Part shown: positions 45,121 through 58,769 of the stretch, one piece after another
Layout: each line of letters begins with the position of its first letter
Position numbering within the stretch: position 1 is the stretch's first letter
Source of the DNA: Brevipalpus yothersi
Lineage: Eukaryota > Arthropoda > Arachnida > Trombidiformes > Tenuipalpidae
DNA: 64,000 bases
Assembly (NCBI GenBank): GCA_003956705.1
Contig: QZCP01000838.1
Coordinates: 6,291-70,290 of the forward strand
Direction: 5' to 3'
Made by a program: the position numbers and the translations under genes
Notes under the pieces: model-generated
What the model saw: only the letters and a program-made list of their open reading frames with translations
The model's database searches: none
What the model was told of the DNA's origin: nothing

Positions 45121-45560
45121 GATGACTAACAGAATTCTTTTGGACTAGAGTATGTTTATACAATCAATGCATTTGATTTCTTTTGATTTAAAAAACTTGA
45201 ATCAGTCTTTTCCAGGATTTTCCTACCACGGTGACCTCAAGTTAAGCAGATGGGAGATGCGAGTTCGGCTAAAAACTGGCATAATGTTCGAAAGACAGTT
45301 CATGATGTACACACATCTTCAGCTAAAGCTTAGTTACCTGCCCAAACCATGCAGGAAGTTTCCTCAAATCGATCTCAGGCATTGGCTATGGATGTTCCAG
45401 CTTGTCATTTCAAAACTATGACTCACAGTATAATTGTCAGTATAATTGATTCCTTCATGGTTTCATATTTAGACTAAATTGTTAAGCAAGTTATCTTGAG
45501 CTCTTAATTGGGATCAAAATTGAGCGAGAATTCAGAAATAATAACCTACAAAAATGTAGT
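45120..45560. other. No gene seen; one 89-codon open frame of doubtful value
   Basis: A + strand frame (45152-45421) is open for 89 codons (YHGDLKLSRWEMRVRL in the middle) but has no recognisable domain and sits in repeat-derived DNA. I do not call it a gene. Confidence 0.4.
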
Positions 45561-45633
45561 TTTCTAGCTTCTGTCCACACTGAGAAATTCGTGGGCTTAT
45601 CTTTTGTCCTGGTAGAGAATTTTTTTTGCTGAA

Positions 45634-45880
45634 AATGAGCTTCTCTCGAAGTGTTCATACAACCTCCAAAAATCACCATTGATAACATGAATGCATTCGG
45701 CGGTGAATTTCCATCCAAAACCTCAACTTGTCTTGGCTAAGACTTGTCCTAACTGTTGAAAATGAGCTTCTCTCGAGGTGTTTATGTAGTCTCCAGCAAG
45801 AAACACTGATAGAATGAATGCATTTGGTGGTGAATTTCCTCAGCTTGTCTTGGTTGAGACTGGTCCTAGATCGGAGTTAA
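45634..45880. repeat. Tandem duplication, about 130-bp units
   Basis: GAAAATGAGCTTCTCTCGA starts both units (45634 and 45756). Both go on through GAATGCATT(C/T)GG(C/T)GGTGAATTT and a CTTGTCTTGG(C/T)T block. Confidence 0.85.
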
Positions 45881-46349
45881 ATCATTAGAGGGATCTACAG
45901 ATGAATTGATGTGTGAAGTAGTTCTTGATATTACAAAATTCTTTATCCGTTCTCCAAACAGGTTCTAATAAGACATTTGCACTAACTTTTTGTCAACAAT
46001 TCCAGGAAAAGAAGTCTTCCAAATGGTTCTCAGTTCTCCTCAGCACTTGGTACTAAGTTTCACCTGAGAGCAGTTCAAGACGTGCCAGAAACTCCTGAAA
46101 GAACAAAATTTTGCAGTTAATCATAACTGTGTCACAGCCTATATCCGTTCAATTCTCATCGAAAAACCTGAGGTAAAGTCAAAGTAACTGGAAACGAATT
46201 TCAGTGATGATGCGAGTGAAAATAAGCTCATCGTTTTGAGATTTCGTGGAATTGAGCTCCATACAACCTGGTTTTCCTTTTCATCATCATTGATAATAGT
46301 GAAGCTCCAATCATTTTTTTGGAAGATACTTATTATTATCATTATTATT

Positions 46350-46445
46350 CCAGTGTTAACCATCCAATGAGCAACTGATTACGAGAGAGTAGTCTTTGAA
46401 ACATTACTCTCCAAAGATGTGTTCCAGGTTCGAATCAGCCCAAAA
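46350..46445 (+). repeat. tRNA-like core of repeat module
   Basis: AGAGAGTAG and CAGGTTCGAATCAGCCC lie 39 bases apart, as in the 33467 copy. Confidence 0.5.
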
Positions 46446-47499
46446 CCATCAGAATTTCAACACAAATCCATTGATCATTGATATGGCAGAGCTTGATTTA
46501 TCATCAAGTATACTTTACAACCACACTCTCATCAGGTCTCTTCGCTGTTGGAAAGTTGATATGAACATACATCTTGAAAGTATTGTCTTGGACTGATTAA
46601 GAAATTTCCATTTTATATTGCCCTCTGCTGATGAAGCAGGGAAAAAATTTGAGATTTGATATATCTATTGCTCACAATCTATATCCATTTTGACAAATTG
46701 TGAGTATTAAGCTTGATTGGTATTGCTGTTGAAGTTCATGTGTATTGCTAGTTTGTAGAAATGACTTTTACAATGTTTAGGAGTAGGTCTTGTCCTCTCA
46801 GCTAGAGAGTGTCCAAGCTGATATCGAATAGATATCATGAAAAACTTCTGGCAGTAGAAAGGATTACACACCTTTGCGACTGAGGCCATGAACAGAAAGA
46901 TATAGTTTAGCAGCAGGTGAGTTCAAGAAAATTATAAATGACTCTTGTGATCGACTTTATATTATATATCAGATAACGATTGTTTCATGATCAAATGAAT
47001 CAAGAATTCACAGTAGCAAAAATCAAGTTTTGCGCTCTTTCCCCATGATGGACATGATGATTCGGTGAGCTAAACTGTCAATTTCTTCGATTTTATATGT
47101 TTCATAACTCAAATCAATAGCTCTCTTCTCACTCTGACTATAATTTCCAGCCAATCTGTTTGTAGGTTTCGCGATAAGATTTGAGTAGTCCTACTAATCT
47201 GGGGAAGAGGCATCTTGGCTATGGACTATCTAAGTTATTTAATTTGTTTAAATTGATCTGAATCTACAGATTCTTGAATGAATAATCGAAACCTTCGTAT
47301 CAATTATATTGATTTATAATAAAAATAGCTAGAATTCATTTTCAAATTGTATCTCTGCAAAGTTGAATACCAAAAGTCGTTGTTGGAATTTCTTTCTATA
47401 GGAATGCTGAATGATGACTAACAGAATGCTTTATTCTCAAAGGAGATTTAAATGATGAGTGATAGATTCACGAATAAATGGAAGCACAAGTTCATGTAA

Positions 47500-49200
47500 G
47501 CAGGTAGGAGAGAGAATAAAGGGAGTCTCTTACAAAGTCTCTCTTGTTAGTGAGAAATTACTTCGATAGAGTTGAGATTCTCTTTTGTATATCTGAGCAA
47601 AGATGATCAAGAGGTGAGGTTGAGTTTTTTCTTTCAGATAAATGATGTTTCTTTGCGTGAAAATGCTAGAAACGTTCTTCTTTGATTATTTTTTCAATTG
47701 CTACAGAAGGGCATAAGCTAAGAGAGTATTAACAATAAGCTAGAAAATCACCAAAACTACTGATTGCTCATCAGTTCTGAAAAGGCAAAGATCAAATCAA
47801 TCTCATCTTTTGACAACTTTGCTAAGTCATCGAATTATAATTTTAAATCAGACTAGGGAGGTAAGTAGTTCGTAAAGATAAATAACGGGAAACGGATCAT
47901 TTTCAAAGCTGAAGAGATTGAGGCAATCCACAACAGCTTTGTTGTTTGATTCCACTATTCAATCTGGTTGAGATATCTTGAGCTTTTGTTCGACTGTGAA
48001 ATTGGTGAAAAATTGGGAGCATTGATGAACACAATTTACATCTACATCTACGAACATCTAGTTTTCTATCCTCTTCTACAATGGAAAAAATTGATCTGTT
48101 TGCCCGCTGAGGTTTCACTAATGAAAATCAGTGGTGAGAACCTTTCCTCTAGAAATCATAACCTCTAATTATGAAAACTGAAGGCATGAACGCAGTGAAT
48201 GCTAGGGTTCAATCCAAAACTCAAGGACTTGTCCTTGATTGATCTTGATGTTTTGGAGAGAGCTACAGGTAGAACAATGAGTAAGTTTGTTTCCATCATT
48301 CTATCATGATTATTATCAATTATCTATTATTTGATTCTAAAATGCGGAACTCTCGTAAAAAAGTTTCCTAAAAAATTCTCAGTTTTTCATGCACTACACA
48401 TTATGAGATCAGTCACGATGCCAGAAACTTATGAGTAAAAAGTTTCTGAATTTGTTCGTTTGCTGTTGATTTCATTTTTCGGTGCGCACATGTTGTGACA
48501 TTGGATTGAGATGATATCAAAGGACTTTGGTTCATGAGATTACATCTATATCTCGAAAAAGTAGTTCTTACTATTAAGTAAATCATTATGCTGAAATACA
48601 ACGATGTTGCGTCCCTTAATTGGGATCACTGACCAGAGCAGTGAGCCAAGTCCACTGAATAAGTAATATCATGAAGAAAAAAGTAAACTTGATGAAATTT
48701 TTTGACTGTAAAGTTTCATCAAGATTAAGAATGTTCACTGAAAATGCTCTTTCTTCGCCTAAGTAGCTCTCAGTGATTGAAAATCGTTTTCTCCTTTATT
48801 ATCTCGTTTATAAGAACAGTACAGTAGTGATGATATGGATGAGAATGCGCTCATTTTCCTGGAATTTTTGATGATTCAACTTCCCACTTGAATCCAAATC
48901 CAAATTTTTATGAACATTTTCTTAGCCAGTATAATAAGACAATTCAATTTTCTTCTTCATTGCTGTAGAAAATAGTGAGTCTCAACTCAACTGCTTGGAA
49001 GATAGTTATTGCTTGATTGTTCACCAATCAATGAGCAACCAATCACTAGTCAGAATATTGGTTAAACCAACACTCCTCAAAGAAGTTTCCTGGGTTCTAA
49101 TTGACACAAAAGCATCAAGATTTCAAAATTATTCCATTGATTGGTGATTTGAGAGAGCTCGATATACCATCATTCATACTTTGAAATAAATTAATGATGA
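47500..49200. repeat. Large repeat module, h-type, copy 1
   Basis: Aligns with 58770-60100 plus 61345-61620 at an offset of about 11.2 kb: GATAGAGTTGAGATTCT, CTATTCAATCTGG(T/C)TGAGAT, ACATCTAGTTTTCTAT and CATAACCTCTAATTAT-type anchors recur. A tRNA-like core is at 49015-49110. Confidence 0.78.
49015..49110 (+). repeat. tRNA-like core of repeat module
   Basis: GTCAGAATATTGGTT and CTGGGTTCTAATTGA occupy the A-/B-box positions. The B-box is mutated. Confidence 0.4.
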
Positions 49201-49940
49201 AATAAGAGGGGAAAAAATGCCCGAAAACAAATTAATTCATTCATCAGTATGCGAGAGAAAGGAATGCTTCTCAGGATATGTACAGCTGAATCATTCTTCC
49301 TATAGCCTTCAAAACCTTTGATGCAGGCCCCAGTTCATGTAGTATTCATCTCCACGTGGCTGCTGAGTCATGCATTTAGCACCTAACTATTTCTCAGAAA
49401 ATTGTTGAGCCAAAAATCATATAAGTTCGCTGCCTGAATATCAGAGAAAGAGTGTAATTAACCTCATGATAATTACAAAACTGTTTACCATGTCACTCAT
49501 CTCATAAAACTCCAAACCTATCAGCTTGGTGGCACAGGATTCACCTACGCAGGGTACAACAAGAATCGGCTTCCCATTCATGGGCATGATAGGAGACTTA
49601 CCGATTTTTGGAATTCTCAATATTCTACTGGATGAAAAAACACAACAGAATTAGTTTCATAAAATTAAGCGGTTATATTCATCACAAGAACTGATAATAT
49701 CTGTTAATTACACTGATGGCTTTCACGATTTTGATAGAAGCTTGATGGTAGAATAAGAAGAAAAAATTGAATATTAACAACGTTGGAACAAACTTATCAC
49801 CTGAAACAGAGTCCTGTATCTGCTGAACAGTCCAAGATTGACTAATCTCTGGATTAGAATCAATTCGATCAAATTCGATTGGAACTGATATTTGAAACGA
49901 GATATTTGCGTCTCGACGAAAAATGCTGGTTTATTTGCAA
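49200..49940. other. No gene seen
   Basis: AT-rich and non-repetitive at the level I can detect. No coding sequence is recognised. Confidence 0.45.
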
Positions 49941-51850
49941 TGGTCCTTCATGAAAGTGATAGATTTGCTCAATCATATGATTGGAAGAATGTCTTGTCCA
50001 AATTCAATCAAGTTTTAGAATATCTTATCACGTTTGATAGCATATGATAAGTAAGTTTGATGAAAATCTGAGCATGAGTGCTTTTCTCATAGACAATAGG
50101 CAGTGTTGGTCACTCCATTGACCGATTGCAAACCCTCATGTGATGAAATTCATTTGTTGAAAATAATCTTTTTGTAATACATGACTAGTTTCTTTTCTTC
50201 TTCTAAAAAGCCTCCTGCTTTGAAGTTTGCCCAAAGTACGTGTATACTCACCGGTACTGTGGAGATTGTTCTGGAGGTTATATCAGCCCTCACAAACTAT
50301 GCCTTGAGTGGATTCATTTAGAATCAGTCGATGAAAGTTGATTATTAATCCAGCAGACTCTTGCTTACAACAAGTACTGAATCATGAGATTGCTAGAAAT
50401 GCTAATTTTTCGTCTCACCTGAAGTCTTTCGAAAGTGAACAGACGAGGACATATAACCTCACGAAACGGAAAGAATCACTAATTGAGATGGAGGTATGTT
50501 GAGTTATTGTTTCACAGTGAAATTGTCAAATATTGAGAATATTTATACACATATACCTAGCTTTCTACTTCCTGTTCACAGTTCAAAAAATAGATCTATG
50601 AGCTTTTCATACATCAAGGTTGATAATTGAAGTACAATCGAAGAATAATCTGAACTGTGGTAGTCAATGGTCAAGTTCCACCCAAAAACAAGAATGAATT
50701 GAGTGGTTCTCTATTGACTATGAATCTCTGAAATAAGTTGGAGTTTGAATCATTCGGGGCTTAGTTTCTATCAGGATAAAACTTGCTGTTCTCCTCTCAA
50801 CCATGTTCGATTCTCCTATTGGTCCCATTGATAACAAGATGAATCTGTAAATGAAAAAGTTCTTGAAGCAATTTACTGCCTTTATATCGTACATTTTCAC
50901 AGCTTTGGTACCAGTTCAGCGAGCTTAAATTTCCAAAGTTCACGAATCATTGTGGGAACGAGAACTAAAGTCTGAGAATATAACGTTGTCAGTTTTACTA
51001 ACCCTAATAGACGGTATGGTGCCTAATAAAACGGAAAGGAGGCCGTATGGAGACCTGCTTCATTGTGATAATACTGGCTTGGAACCAGACTTTTTACAGC
51101 ATTTCACCATGCATAAAAAATCAGTGTTTTTCTGTTTTTGTGAAGTTGAGTTAGTCTAGCGCTTTGACTGATTGAGTGCTGCTTTCAGGAGGCAGCAAAG
51201 AATGAATATCATGGATGGTCATTCGACGTATGTCTGAGAAGCAAATCACTAGAAGCCGTACCATTTGGATGAAAAAAAGTGAGAGAATAACTTCAATAAT
51301 CTGCCAAATCTTAGAAGAAGCTCAATGGTTCCAGGTCATCTTTCCATTGTGAATAACTTTTTGGGCCATAATCTTCAACAAAAAAAGTTTTCCATTCTAT
51401 CTGAACCGAAATTCGCTTGCTTAATGTGATAAATACTGTGGCTGATTGGGCAAATAGCTCAAATCGAAAGCAAAAAATGAATTTGGAATGAATGAAAGCG
51501 CTATGTTCAGGGAATTTCATTTCTATGATCCACGCACTTTGTATGAGATCGACAAAACCAAGGTCGTTTCATTGGTTTGAAAGAGGTCCATGATTTTGGT
51601 AACACTCCACGTCTTTTTTAAGAGAGCTACAACCGGACTGCTCACGTATAAAAGTAGATTCTATGCTGGAACAAATATCATATTATGTCTCTCAGTTTAA
51701 TTCTTCGGAGAGAGGAGCAAGACGAGTTCATGAAAAAGACATTCTTCGAAGAAAGAGGCTAACCTATCTAATTTGATGATCTGATATGAAATTCTTTGAA
51801 TCCAAAGATGCCTTAGGTCTTCAATATGATTCAAAATCCCCTCTTAATAT
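49940..51850. repeat. Second large module (G-type), copy 2
   Basis: Counterpart of 33955-36060, offset about 16.0 kb, including TTGATAGCATATGATAAG, TTTATATCGTAC, GGATGGTCATTCGAC and CTATGCTGGAACAAATATCA anchors. Confidence 0.7.
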
Positions 51851-52069
51851 TTAGTCTCTTTTTGACTCTCCTGGAATTGATTCCAAAAATTAATATGAGC
51901 TCATTTTGCCAAGATTTTGGAAAAATTGAATCCCATAATTTGAATTAAACTTTGCTCAGAAACTTCAAAGACGACATACACAAATAGGCAGCCGATCTTT
52001 TTCTTCACCAATATATTTAACGGTATAGCCTACCTGAACTACCCATAAGGTAATTATTATTTCAATCCC

Positions 52070-52160
52070 CACTGATGAGCAACTAATAAGAGCATCGGGT
52101 GGACCATCGCCTCTCATAAAGGGAATCTGGGTTCAAATCAGCCCGAGAACATCTAGATTT
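52070..52160 (+). repeat. tRNA-like core of repeat module
   Basis: ATGAGCAACTAATAAGAGCA and TCTGGGTTCAAATCAGCCCG follow the family layout. The flanking module is short and diverged. Confidence 0.4.
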
Positions 52161-52219
52161 CAATATAAAATTAGCAATCATTGGCTCACAAAGAGCTCGA
52201 GTTATCATCCATTGTTCTT

Positions 52220-55200
52220 CGAAATTCCTGAAGCTGAAAAGAGAAAGTGTGAAAATCCAGTAGAAAAGTTTGATTGCACTTGTTTATTCATAATTGGCTT
52301 CCTTCTGATGCCTTCAATATCATGGAAAACTAGCGTTTAGTTCCTTCCTATCCAACTTTTTTCGGAGCATGAGAGTGGAAATTCTCAGAACGCAGAGCAA
52401 GCCCTCACAAGAGCCCTCACAAATAGGAGGATTGAAAACAATAAGCTACAAAAGTTACAGAAGTTTGAAGCATATATTTGATACATGATACAATTGCACT
52501 GAAAGGTGCTCATAGTTCAGTTAGCCATTCAAAGGAACGAGCTATTTATTGTGAACGGATAGTTTTTGTGAGCAAAAACTCTGTCAACTCGACGAAGCTT
52601 CGGCTTCTATGCTTATCCATTTACTTATTCTTTTTTCTGTTCATCATATTTATTGGTCATCATTTAATCTCAACCATGTACACTGTATACTTAGGTCTTT
52701 GGTTTTCATACTCATTGAAGAGTCCTCCAGATTCATCACCGCTCTCACTCTCTCTTACTCTGTGCATTGGCTTAGTTCGAATTCTAATGAAATTCATCTT
52801 CAGCCAATTAATTGCCTCAGCTTTGTTGATCCGTATCTCTCAACTTTTTTGAGAGCCACCCGTTAAACCTATAAAAAACCTGAAAAACTTCGGTGGTTGA
52901 CACAGAGAAAGTGACTCTTGCCTTCTACACAGAAAATCCTTCTCTCTTCCACTGATCGAAACTCTATCCATTTATTTACTCATTCTTCTATTCTTCAGTG
53001 AACATCTTCTTTGCAACTCAGGTGACTTGTCCACTATTCGTAGTTTCATTGCTGTTTAACCCTTAGTTCTCTGCACCAGACAGTCGTTAGGGACTCTAAT
53101 TGACTATCAAAGGGAAACTGTTGAGCTGTCTGAGTTCTAATTCCTTCACCAACAAGTCCCTATGTTTGCTGATTCTACCATGTTTTTCCATTGACTCCTC
53201 ACTTGCTGTAGCGGACTTGACATAATACAAAAGGATTGATTTTATCAGATAAATTGTAGAATTTTTGTTTTTTTCACTCATTGCTGATGAAGTGAGGCAA
53301 AAAAAGGCAAGCCCCATTGTGACTTGTAGGGACGTTATGTTTTGGTCCGGAACTTGTGTCTTCGCGGATATTATCAAGTGAATTCAGTCTTCAACTATGG
53401 AATAGGCCAGATATTCCCTCCTTCAAACTTTCTCAGTTCAGCAGCTCAAAGATTCCAAGAAGATAACGATATCTCCATGTAAAACTCAACTGTTAACTCG
53501 TGGCGATGAAACAAGCAGAGAAGGCTTTCAAATCTGTCTCTAATCATGGACTTACTTGACTCCTATCATCAATATAAACGGATTTTTCTGACATTTCGAA
53601 GATATTCAGCAATTTTCAACCTTCATCAACTTGGGAAAATGAGTTTAAAAACATATTTTAGCTATTAATAGGATAGATGATCAATTTGTGGATCAAGGCG
53701 ACTCTCTCGAATACCATTTGAATCCAGAAGGATCGTGTAACATTTTTCAGTGCGTGTAAAAATTCATTAGTTCACTATATCTCGTGGTCAGCTATTGATT
53801 CTTTTCTCTTATGTTTGACATTCCATGGAATCTAAACAATTCTCAAAATTCGGTCAAGTTTCCTTCTCTTGGATTGAGGACGATCCTCAAGTAATTCCCC
53901 AAAATCGAACAATGTGATACGGATTGTCATTAATTCTTTCAAAAAATGATCCAATGTGAAGAGTAATTTGACTGATTGCGTTCTGATTTTTGATCTACTT
54001 TTAAATTGAATCGATCTGAATTGAAAGCTTAAACCTGTTCAAAATGTCAGTTAATCTATCAGAATTCACTTCAGTTTCTTATTACATTCAATTGGCGAAG
54101 CCTGTGTAGTACACCGAGAGAGGTCAAAATGAAACTCGATTCTCAATTGGAAGAGCATCAGATCAGCAGTCACGGAGGTCAGTGTACTAATTTAACCTGA
54201 AAGAACAATCTTTTTCTATGAAAAGGGCAAATCTTACGACGGGTCTAACCATGAGTTTGATCCGAACGAATTGATTGCTCAACGATTTAGATTTCTGGTC
54301 TTCATTGGAATCAAAAGGAGCTAAATACTACTCAGAAATCTTGTTATTCGACCTTTATCAAAGCTCACTTGTTTGCACGAGAAAAAAACAAGAAAACCTT
54401 TGAACTATAACCACTCATCGCAAACTTTGACGAACCAATTCAGTCTTTGATGATAGGAGTTGGCAGTTTCAAGCAAGTAAGTTGAATAAAAAGTATCATA
54501 AAATTCCTCTCTCAGATTCGTCTAGGAAAAATCCACCTTTCTACCAGCCTGGAACCAAGTGATTTGAGAAATTATATTCATTAATATTTTGAATTTGACC
54601 ATTTGTTCTCTTTCAACCTGGGCTCATTATGACTGGTGTTTGAAGATAATAATAAATTACGCTAAATGATAGATAAATAGGAGTTCCTTTTTGAATTTTT
54701 GCGCTTAGTTCGGATCAAGAAATTATTGTTAAAGTTTAAACAAAGTTTTATTTTGAATTTCCATCTTGAGCACGCTCCATAAGTTTCTTAATTTCCCATG
54801 ATTAATTTGTGTAAAATAATATGTGTAGACTCTCATCTCTATCGATGGCCCTAAATTGAATCTTGACCTTTCCCAACCCATCAAACGTCTCTGATTCAAT
54901 GATCTTCTTTCTGACTTGAGGCTCCAATGTTGGTGTCTAGCTTCCCAGATGAAGCAATTTCAGCGAAAGCAGGCTCATCAATGATCTCAAATCGGGTTCT
55001 AGAAGCAATTTAGTATATGCATATGATGTACATGTGTATGTATGATAATTTCACATTCATGTCTCGTAATTTCTCATCATTTTGCGATTCTCCTATGTTC
55101 TTTTATAGTTTCTTTCTCATTAGGGTACTCAATAAATAATCAATTGTTCAAGGGAGAGTGGGAATAAATTCATAAAGAATCGGAATCAAATCAATACTAT

Positions 55201-56830
55201 GTTTCTACAGGTACAGATAGATTAAAAGGTATCATTTCAGATTAGTAATTCCTGAAAAAGTTATCGAAGAGCTTGGTTCTAAGGGAATTTTGAGTCATGG
55301 AACTTGACCAATGTTTTTCTGACTCCAATCAGTCCAATAAATGAAAGCTACTCTGAGATCAATAGTCTCTAAGCGTACCCTTGGAAACTGAATGAGATCT
55401 TGAAGGTTAGATCCTGGGTTCAAGTCCTAATCAAGACCCACAACTCTACTCTAATTCAATCAACTATTCATCAGCCAGCCCAACTGGCTTGGATCGTATA
55501 CATGTATATCAATGCCCCACAATGACGCGGATAATTTTGACTGGGACTCGAGTTCGAATATAATTTCTCGACTTAACTACATTCAAACTTGAGATTTGAA
55601 TCATATGCCATATCCTCTATCTTTTGAATTGAAAAATGATATTGTCCGCTGAGAGACGTACCTAGAGACCTTGAGAAGTATGTCACGATATTCAGATGAA
55701 TGACCTTCTCTAGGTCAGTTGATGATGATCGGAATTGTCTCTTCCTGCACCAGATTACCTTCCAAAGCATAAATTTCTCATTCCAAACCATTTTCACTGT
55801 TTTCATGACTTGAAATCCCACAGATAACAAAGATTTTTTCAGATTCATCTGAAATATCTTGATTTCATTATTCTCAAAAAGCATGGAAAGTTGCACCTTC
55901 ATCTGCAAAAATCAGTGAACATGGATCCTCACAAGAACTGGTGAGTTGAGATTCATACTTTGCTTCTCTTAATAAATTGTGCCACTAGAGAAACAGCAAA
56001 ATCAGCTTTTCAAAACTTCACGAAAATAGGGCAAAAAAACTTCCAGAATTTTTTCTTCAGCTTTAGAAAATTGATTTGGATTCTATTTGATCAGAAGTGG
56101 AGGATGGATTCCAGGTAATCAGACCCCCAATCAAGAAAGAATACATAATATTGAACGGAACAAGGGAGGAACAAGGTCGTTGTGTTGATGGCTAAATTTT
56201 GCAAGGCCAGTGGAATGTTTTCTCAAACGGTGGCTCTCTTTGCTGAGTCAACTAACTCATCCATCTTATTCCACTCCATATTTGAAGATTAAGCTTGAGG
56301 AATCAAAATTTCACCTCCTCTCGTGAGGCATTCGATGGGTACAGAGTTTTTCAGAAAGATACAATAGGCTGTAGGCAGATGATTGCATACTATTCCAAAT
56401 CTGTGATCGTAAGTATGAGATCAAATTCAGTGCCCAAGCTGGTTTCTCGGCTAGTGGTGAAAATATAGGAAACGAAAGTTTAATTAATGTCTAAAATGCT
56501 CGAGCTTCGATATATAAGTTTTAAAGTTTTTCGGTGGAGAGAAGTTCATCAAAATACTCTTCAAGTTATTTTGTGTGGTTTGATATCTCGATGGATGATG
56601 AAATTCCAACTTCCAAGAGTGTATTTTTCAGAGTACATATAATACTGAATCTACCACTGGTCAGAGCTGGAGAAACTTAGAGAACCAACAGCTTTTTTAG
56701 CTAATTTCACTTTTAAAGCTGATTGCGAGGAATATATCTTGAGCTTTAATTTGACAGTAAGGAACTCACGACCACAAATCTACAAAAAAACTTACTGACA
56801 ACCCAAAACTCAAAACTTACTTGTCAGTTT
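52220..56830. other. No gene seen
   Basis: AT-rich DNA. Open frames up to 124 codons (52478-52852) lack motifs, and the next (53096-53377, minus) is equally unconvincing. A tRNA-like B-box CTGGGTTCAAGTCCTA lies at about 55415. I see no mobile element. Confidence 0.5.
55375..55440 (+). repeat. tRNA-like relic
   Basis: CTGGGTTCAAGTCCTA is B-box-like. The upstream part lacks a clear A-box. Probably another tRNA-derived remnant. Confidence 0.3.
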
Positions 56831-57504
56831 TCAAGCTTTTGTCTACAGTCAGAAGATTCGTGAGTTTGTTTCCTGTCCTAATGAAGGTTCACTGTTGAGA
56901 ATAAGCTTCTCTCGAAGGCAGTCATGCAGTCTATAAAAAAGACCACTGATAACATGAATGCATTCAGTGGTGAATTTTTACCTAAAAACTCGATGAAATG
57001 ATAGCCGTATTAGATAAAATGTGTTGAAGCAGCAAGAACACAAAGTTTTGCTATCAGAAAGATTTATAGATGGAATGTTGCGCGAAGTAGCCTGTAGTAT
57101 AGCGGAATTTTGCATTTTTTTCCAAACATGTTCTAATGAAGAACTCGCATTAATTCTTCATCAACTATTCCAGGGAAAGAAGTTTTCTAAATAGTTGTCA
57201 GTTTTCCAAACACTTGGTACCGAGTTCTGCAACCAAGAGCAGTCCAAGGCGCTCCAGAAACTCGCAAATGAACAAGTTTCTGAATTGATGCCTAATTATG
57301 AACTATATCCGTTTAATTCTTATCGAGTAACTTGAATTTGAAGATTAAAAATAAAATGGAAATGAATTGGAGTAGTTATGAAAATAAACTCATCTTTCTG
57401 AGATTTCATGAAAGTGGACGCTTTACAACCTGGTTTTCCTCTTCATCATCATGAACAGTAGTATAGCTCCAATCGTCTTGGAAGATAGTTATTATTTGAG
57501 TGTT

Positions 57505-57600
57505 CACCATCCAATAGGCAAATAATTAGCAGTCTGAGTGGGGATTGAACCATTTTTTCTCAGAGATGTGTTCTAAGTTTGAATCCACCCAAAGACATCA
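57505..57600 (+). repeat. tRNA-like core of repeat module
   Basis: GTCTGAGTGGGGATTG and TAAGTTTGAATCCACCC in A-/B-box positions. Confidence 0.45.
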
Positions 57601-58251
57601 AAGTTTTATCATAACTGCATTCATTCATCGTTGATTTGAAAAGCTTGATTTATCATAAACTATACTTTAGAACGAATTGTTTGTAAGAGAAGAGGTGAAA
57701 GATAACTCAAATACAATCAATTCCAATCCACAATAAACTCGCACATGTTCATCCTTGGTTGCCAATCGTCAGTATTAATCAAAATAATGTCTAGTCTAAA
57801 GGAGGACCAGTGTTTTGTTCAGAGAAGAAGTTCTTCAAATGTCGAGTGGAGGCTAATATTGAGAGTCTTTGGGCATGGAAGAAATGGAAAAGCAGAGTTT
57901 CGAAAGCTTCATGAATTTATTTATAATTTGATTCAGTCCCACTGGAATGGGAGATTTTCAGTGAACCATTTCAAGAAACAAGTCGTATTGTAGATAAATA
58001 GGTCTTCATCCATATCTTCATCAGGTCTCTTTGTCTCAAAGAGTTGCCATGAACGTGTACTTCACTAGCTTTGAATAATCACCTTAGACTGATTGAAAAT
58101 TTTCGTTTCATTTTGCCCTCTACTGATAAAGCACGGGGAGAATTTGAGAATTGATGTATCTATTGCTCATCATTAAAATCGTCGTTAAAATTATTTAAAA
58201 TTAAAATTGAAATCGTTGTGAGTATGAAGCTCGATTGTTATTGCAGAGAGC

Positions 58252-58373
58252 TACAGCCTATTTCAATAGGATGAGACAGATAGCTCCAACTGATAAGATA
58301 ATAGTCTAAGTGGACAGTGGTTGGTATCTAATCAGGTAGGGCTATCTGTCTCATCTTATTGAACACGGCTGTA
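58252..58373. mobile_element. 122-bp MITE with about 33-bp inverted repeats
   Basis: Ends are TACAGCC...GGCTGTA. The arms share AATAGGATGAGACAGATAGC and its near-perfect complement GCTATCTGTCTCATCTTATT. Flanking TA is consistent with a Tc1/mariner-type target. Confidence 0.85.
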
Positions 58374-58383
58374 TTGAGATACA

Positions 58384-58681
58384 TACAGCCACGGAAAATG
58401 AGTTTGAACCTTCTTTCATATCTTTTGTCCATTTCTGGGCTGATATTTTTTAGCCGCCTTATCTCAATGAAAATAGTCCGATTATTTCAGGATTTTCATC
58501 TAATAGGAGTGAAAATCTGGTAAAAATAGTGGGAATGATGTGAAGGTCTTATCGGACTATTTTTATCAAGATAAGGTGGTCAGAAACTAGTGAATTTTCT
58601 CTATCTCGTGGCCAAAAAATATCAGCTCAGAAATGCACAAAAGATATGAAAGAGGGTTCAAACTCATTTTCCGTGGCTGTA
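58384..58681. mobile_element. 298-bp MITE with about 130-bp inverted repeats
   Basis: TACAGCCACGGAAAATGAGT at the left is answered by ACTCATTTTCCGTGGCTGTA at the right. The arms continue through GAACC(C)TCTTTCATATCTTTTG and ATAGTCCGAT. The terminal TACAGCC is shared with the 122-bp element 11 bp away, so both belong to one group. Confidence 0.9.
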
Positions 58682-58769
58682 TATATTGTTAGCGTGTAGA
58701 ACTGATGTTCTCACTACTTTCCCCTCAGAGCATGAGTCTTGTTCTTCCAGCTAGAAAGTGACTCAGCTA

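Larger units (their letters stand above)
45560..47400. repeat. Large repeat module, copy 4
   Basis: Has the full block order of copy 1 plus the downstream CTGATATCGAATAGAT block. Offset to copy 6 (56830-58760) is about 11.2 kb. Contains a local tandem duplication (45634-45880). Confidence 0.75.
56830..58760. repeat. Large repeat module, copy 6, with two inserted MITEs
   Basis: Has the block order of copies 1 and 4, with tRNA-like core 57505-57600. The module is interrupted at 58252 by two small inverted-repeat elements. Removing them rejoins TTATTGCAGAGAGCT to GTTAGCGTGTAGAA, as in copy 2. Confidence 0.78.

Noticed and set aside
52478..52866. Overlapping 124- and 85-codon frames with hydrophobic stretches
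   Set aside because: Two frames of the same stretch look equally membrane-like, a sign of T-rich composition. No conserved motif is present.
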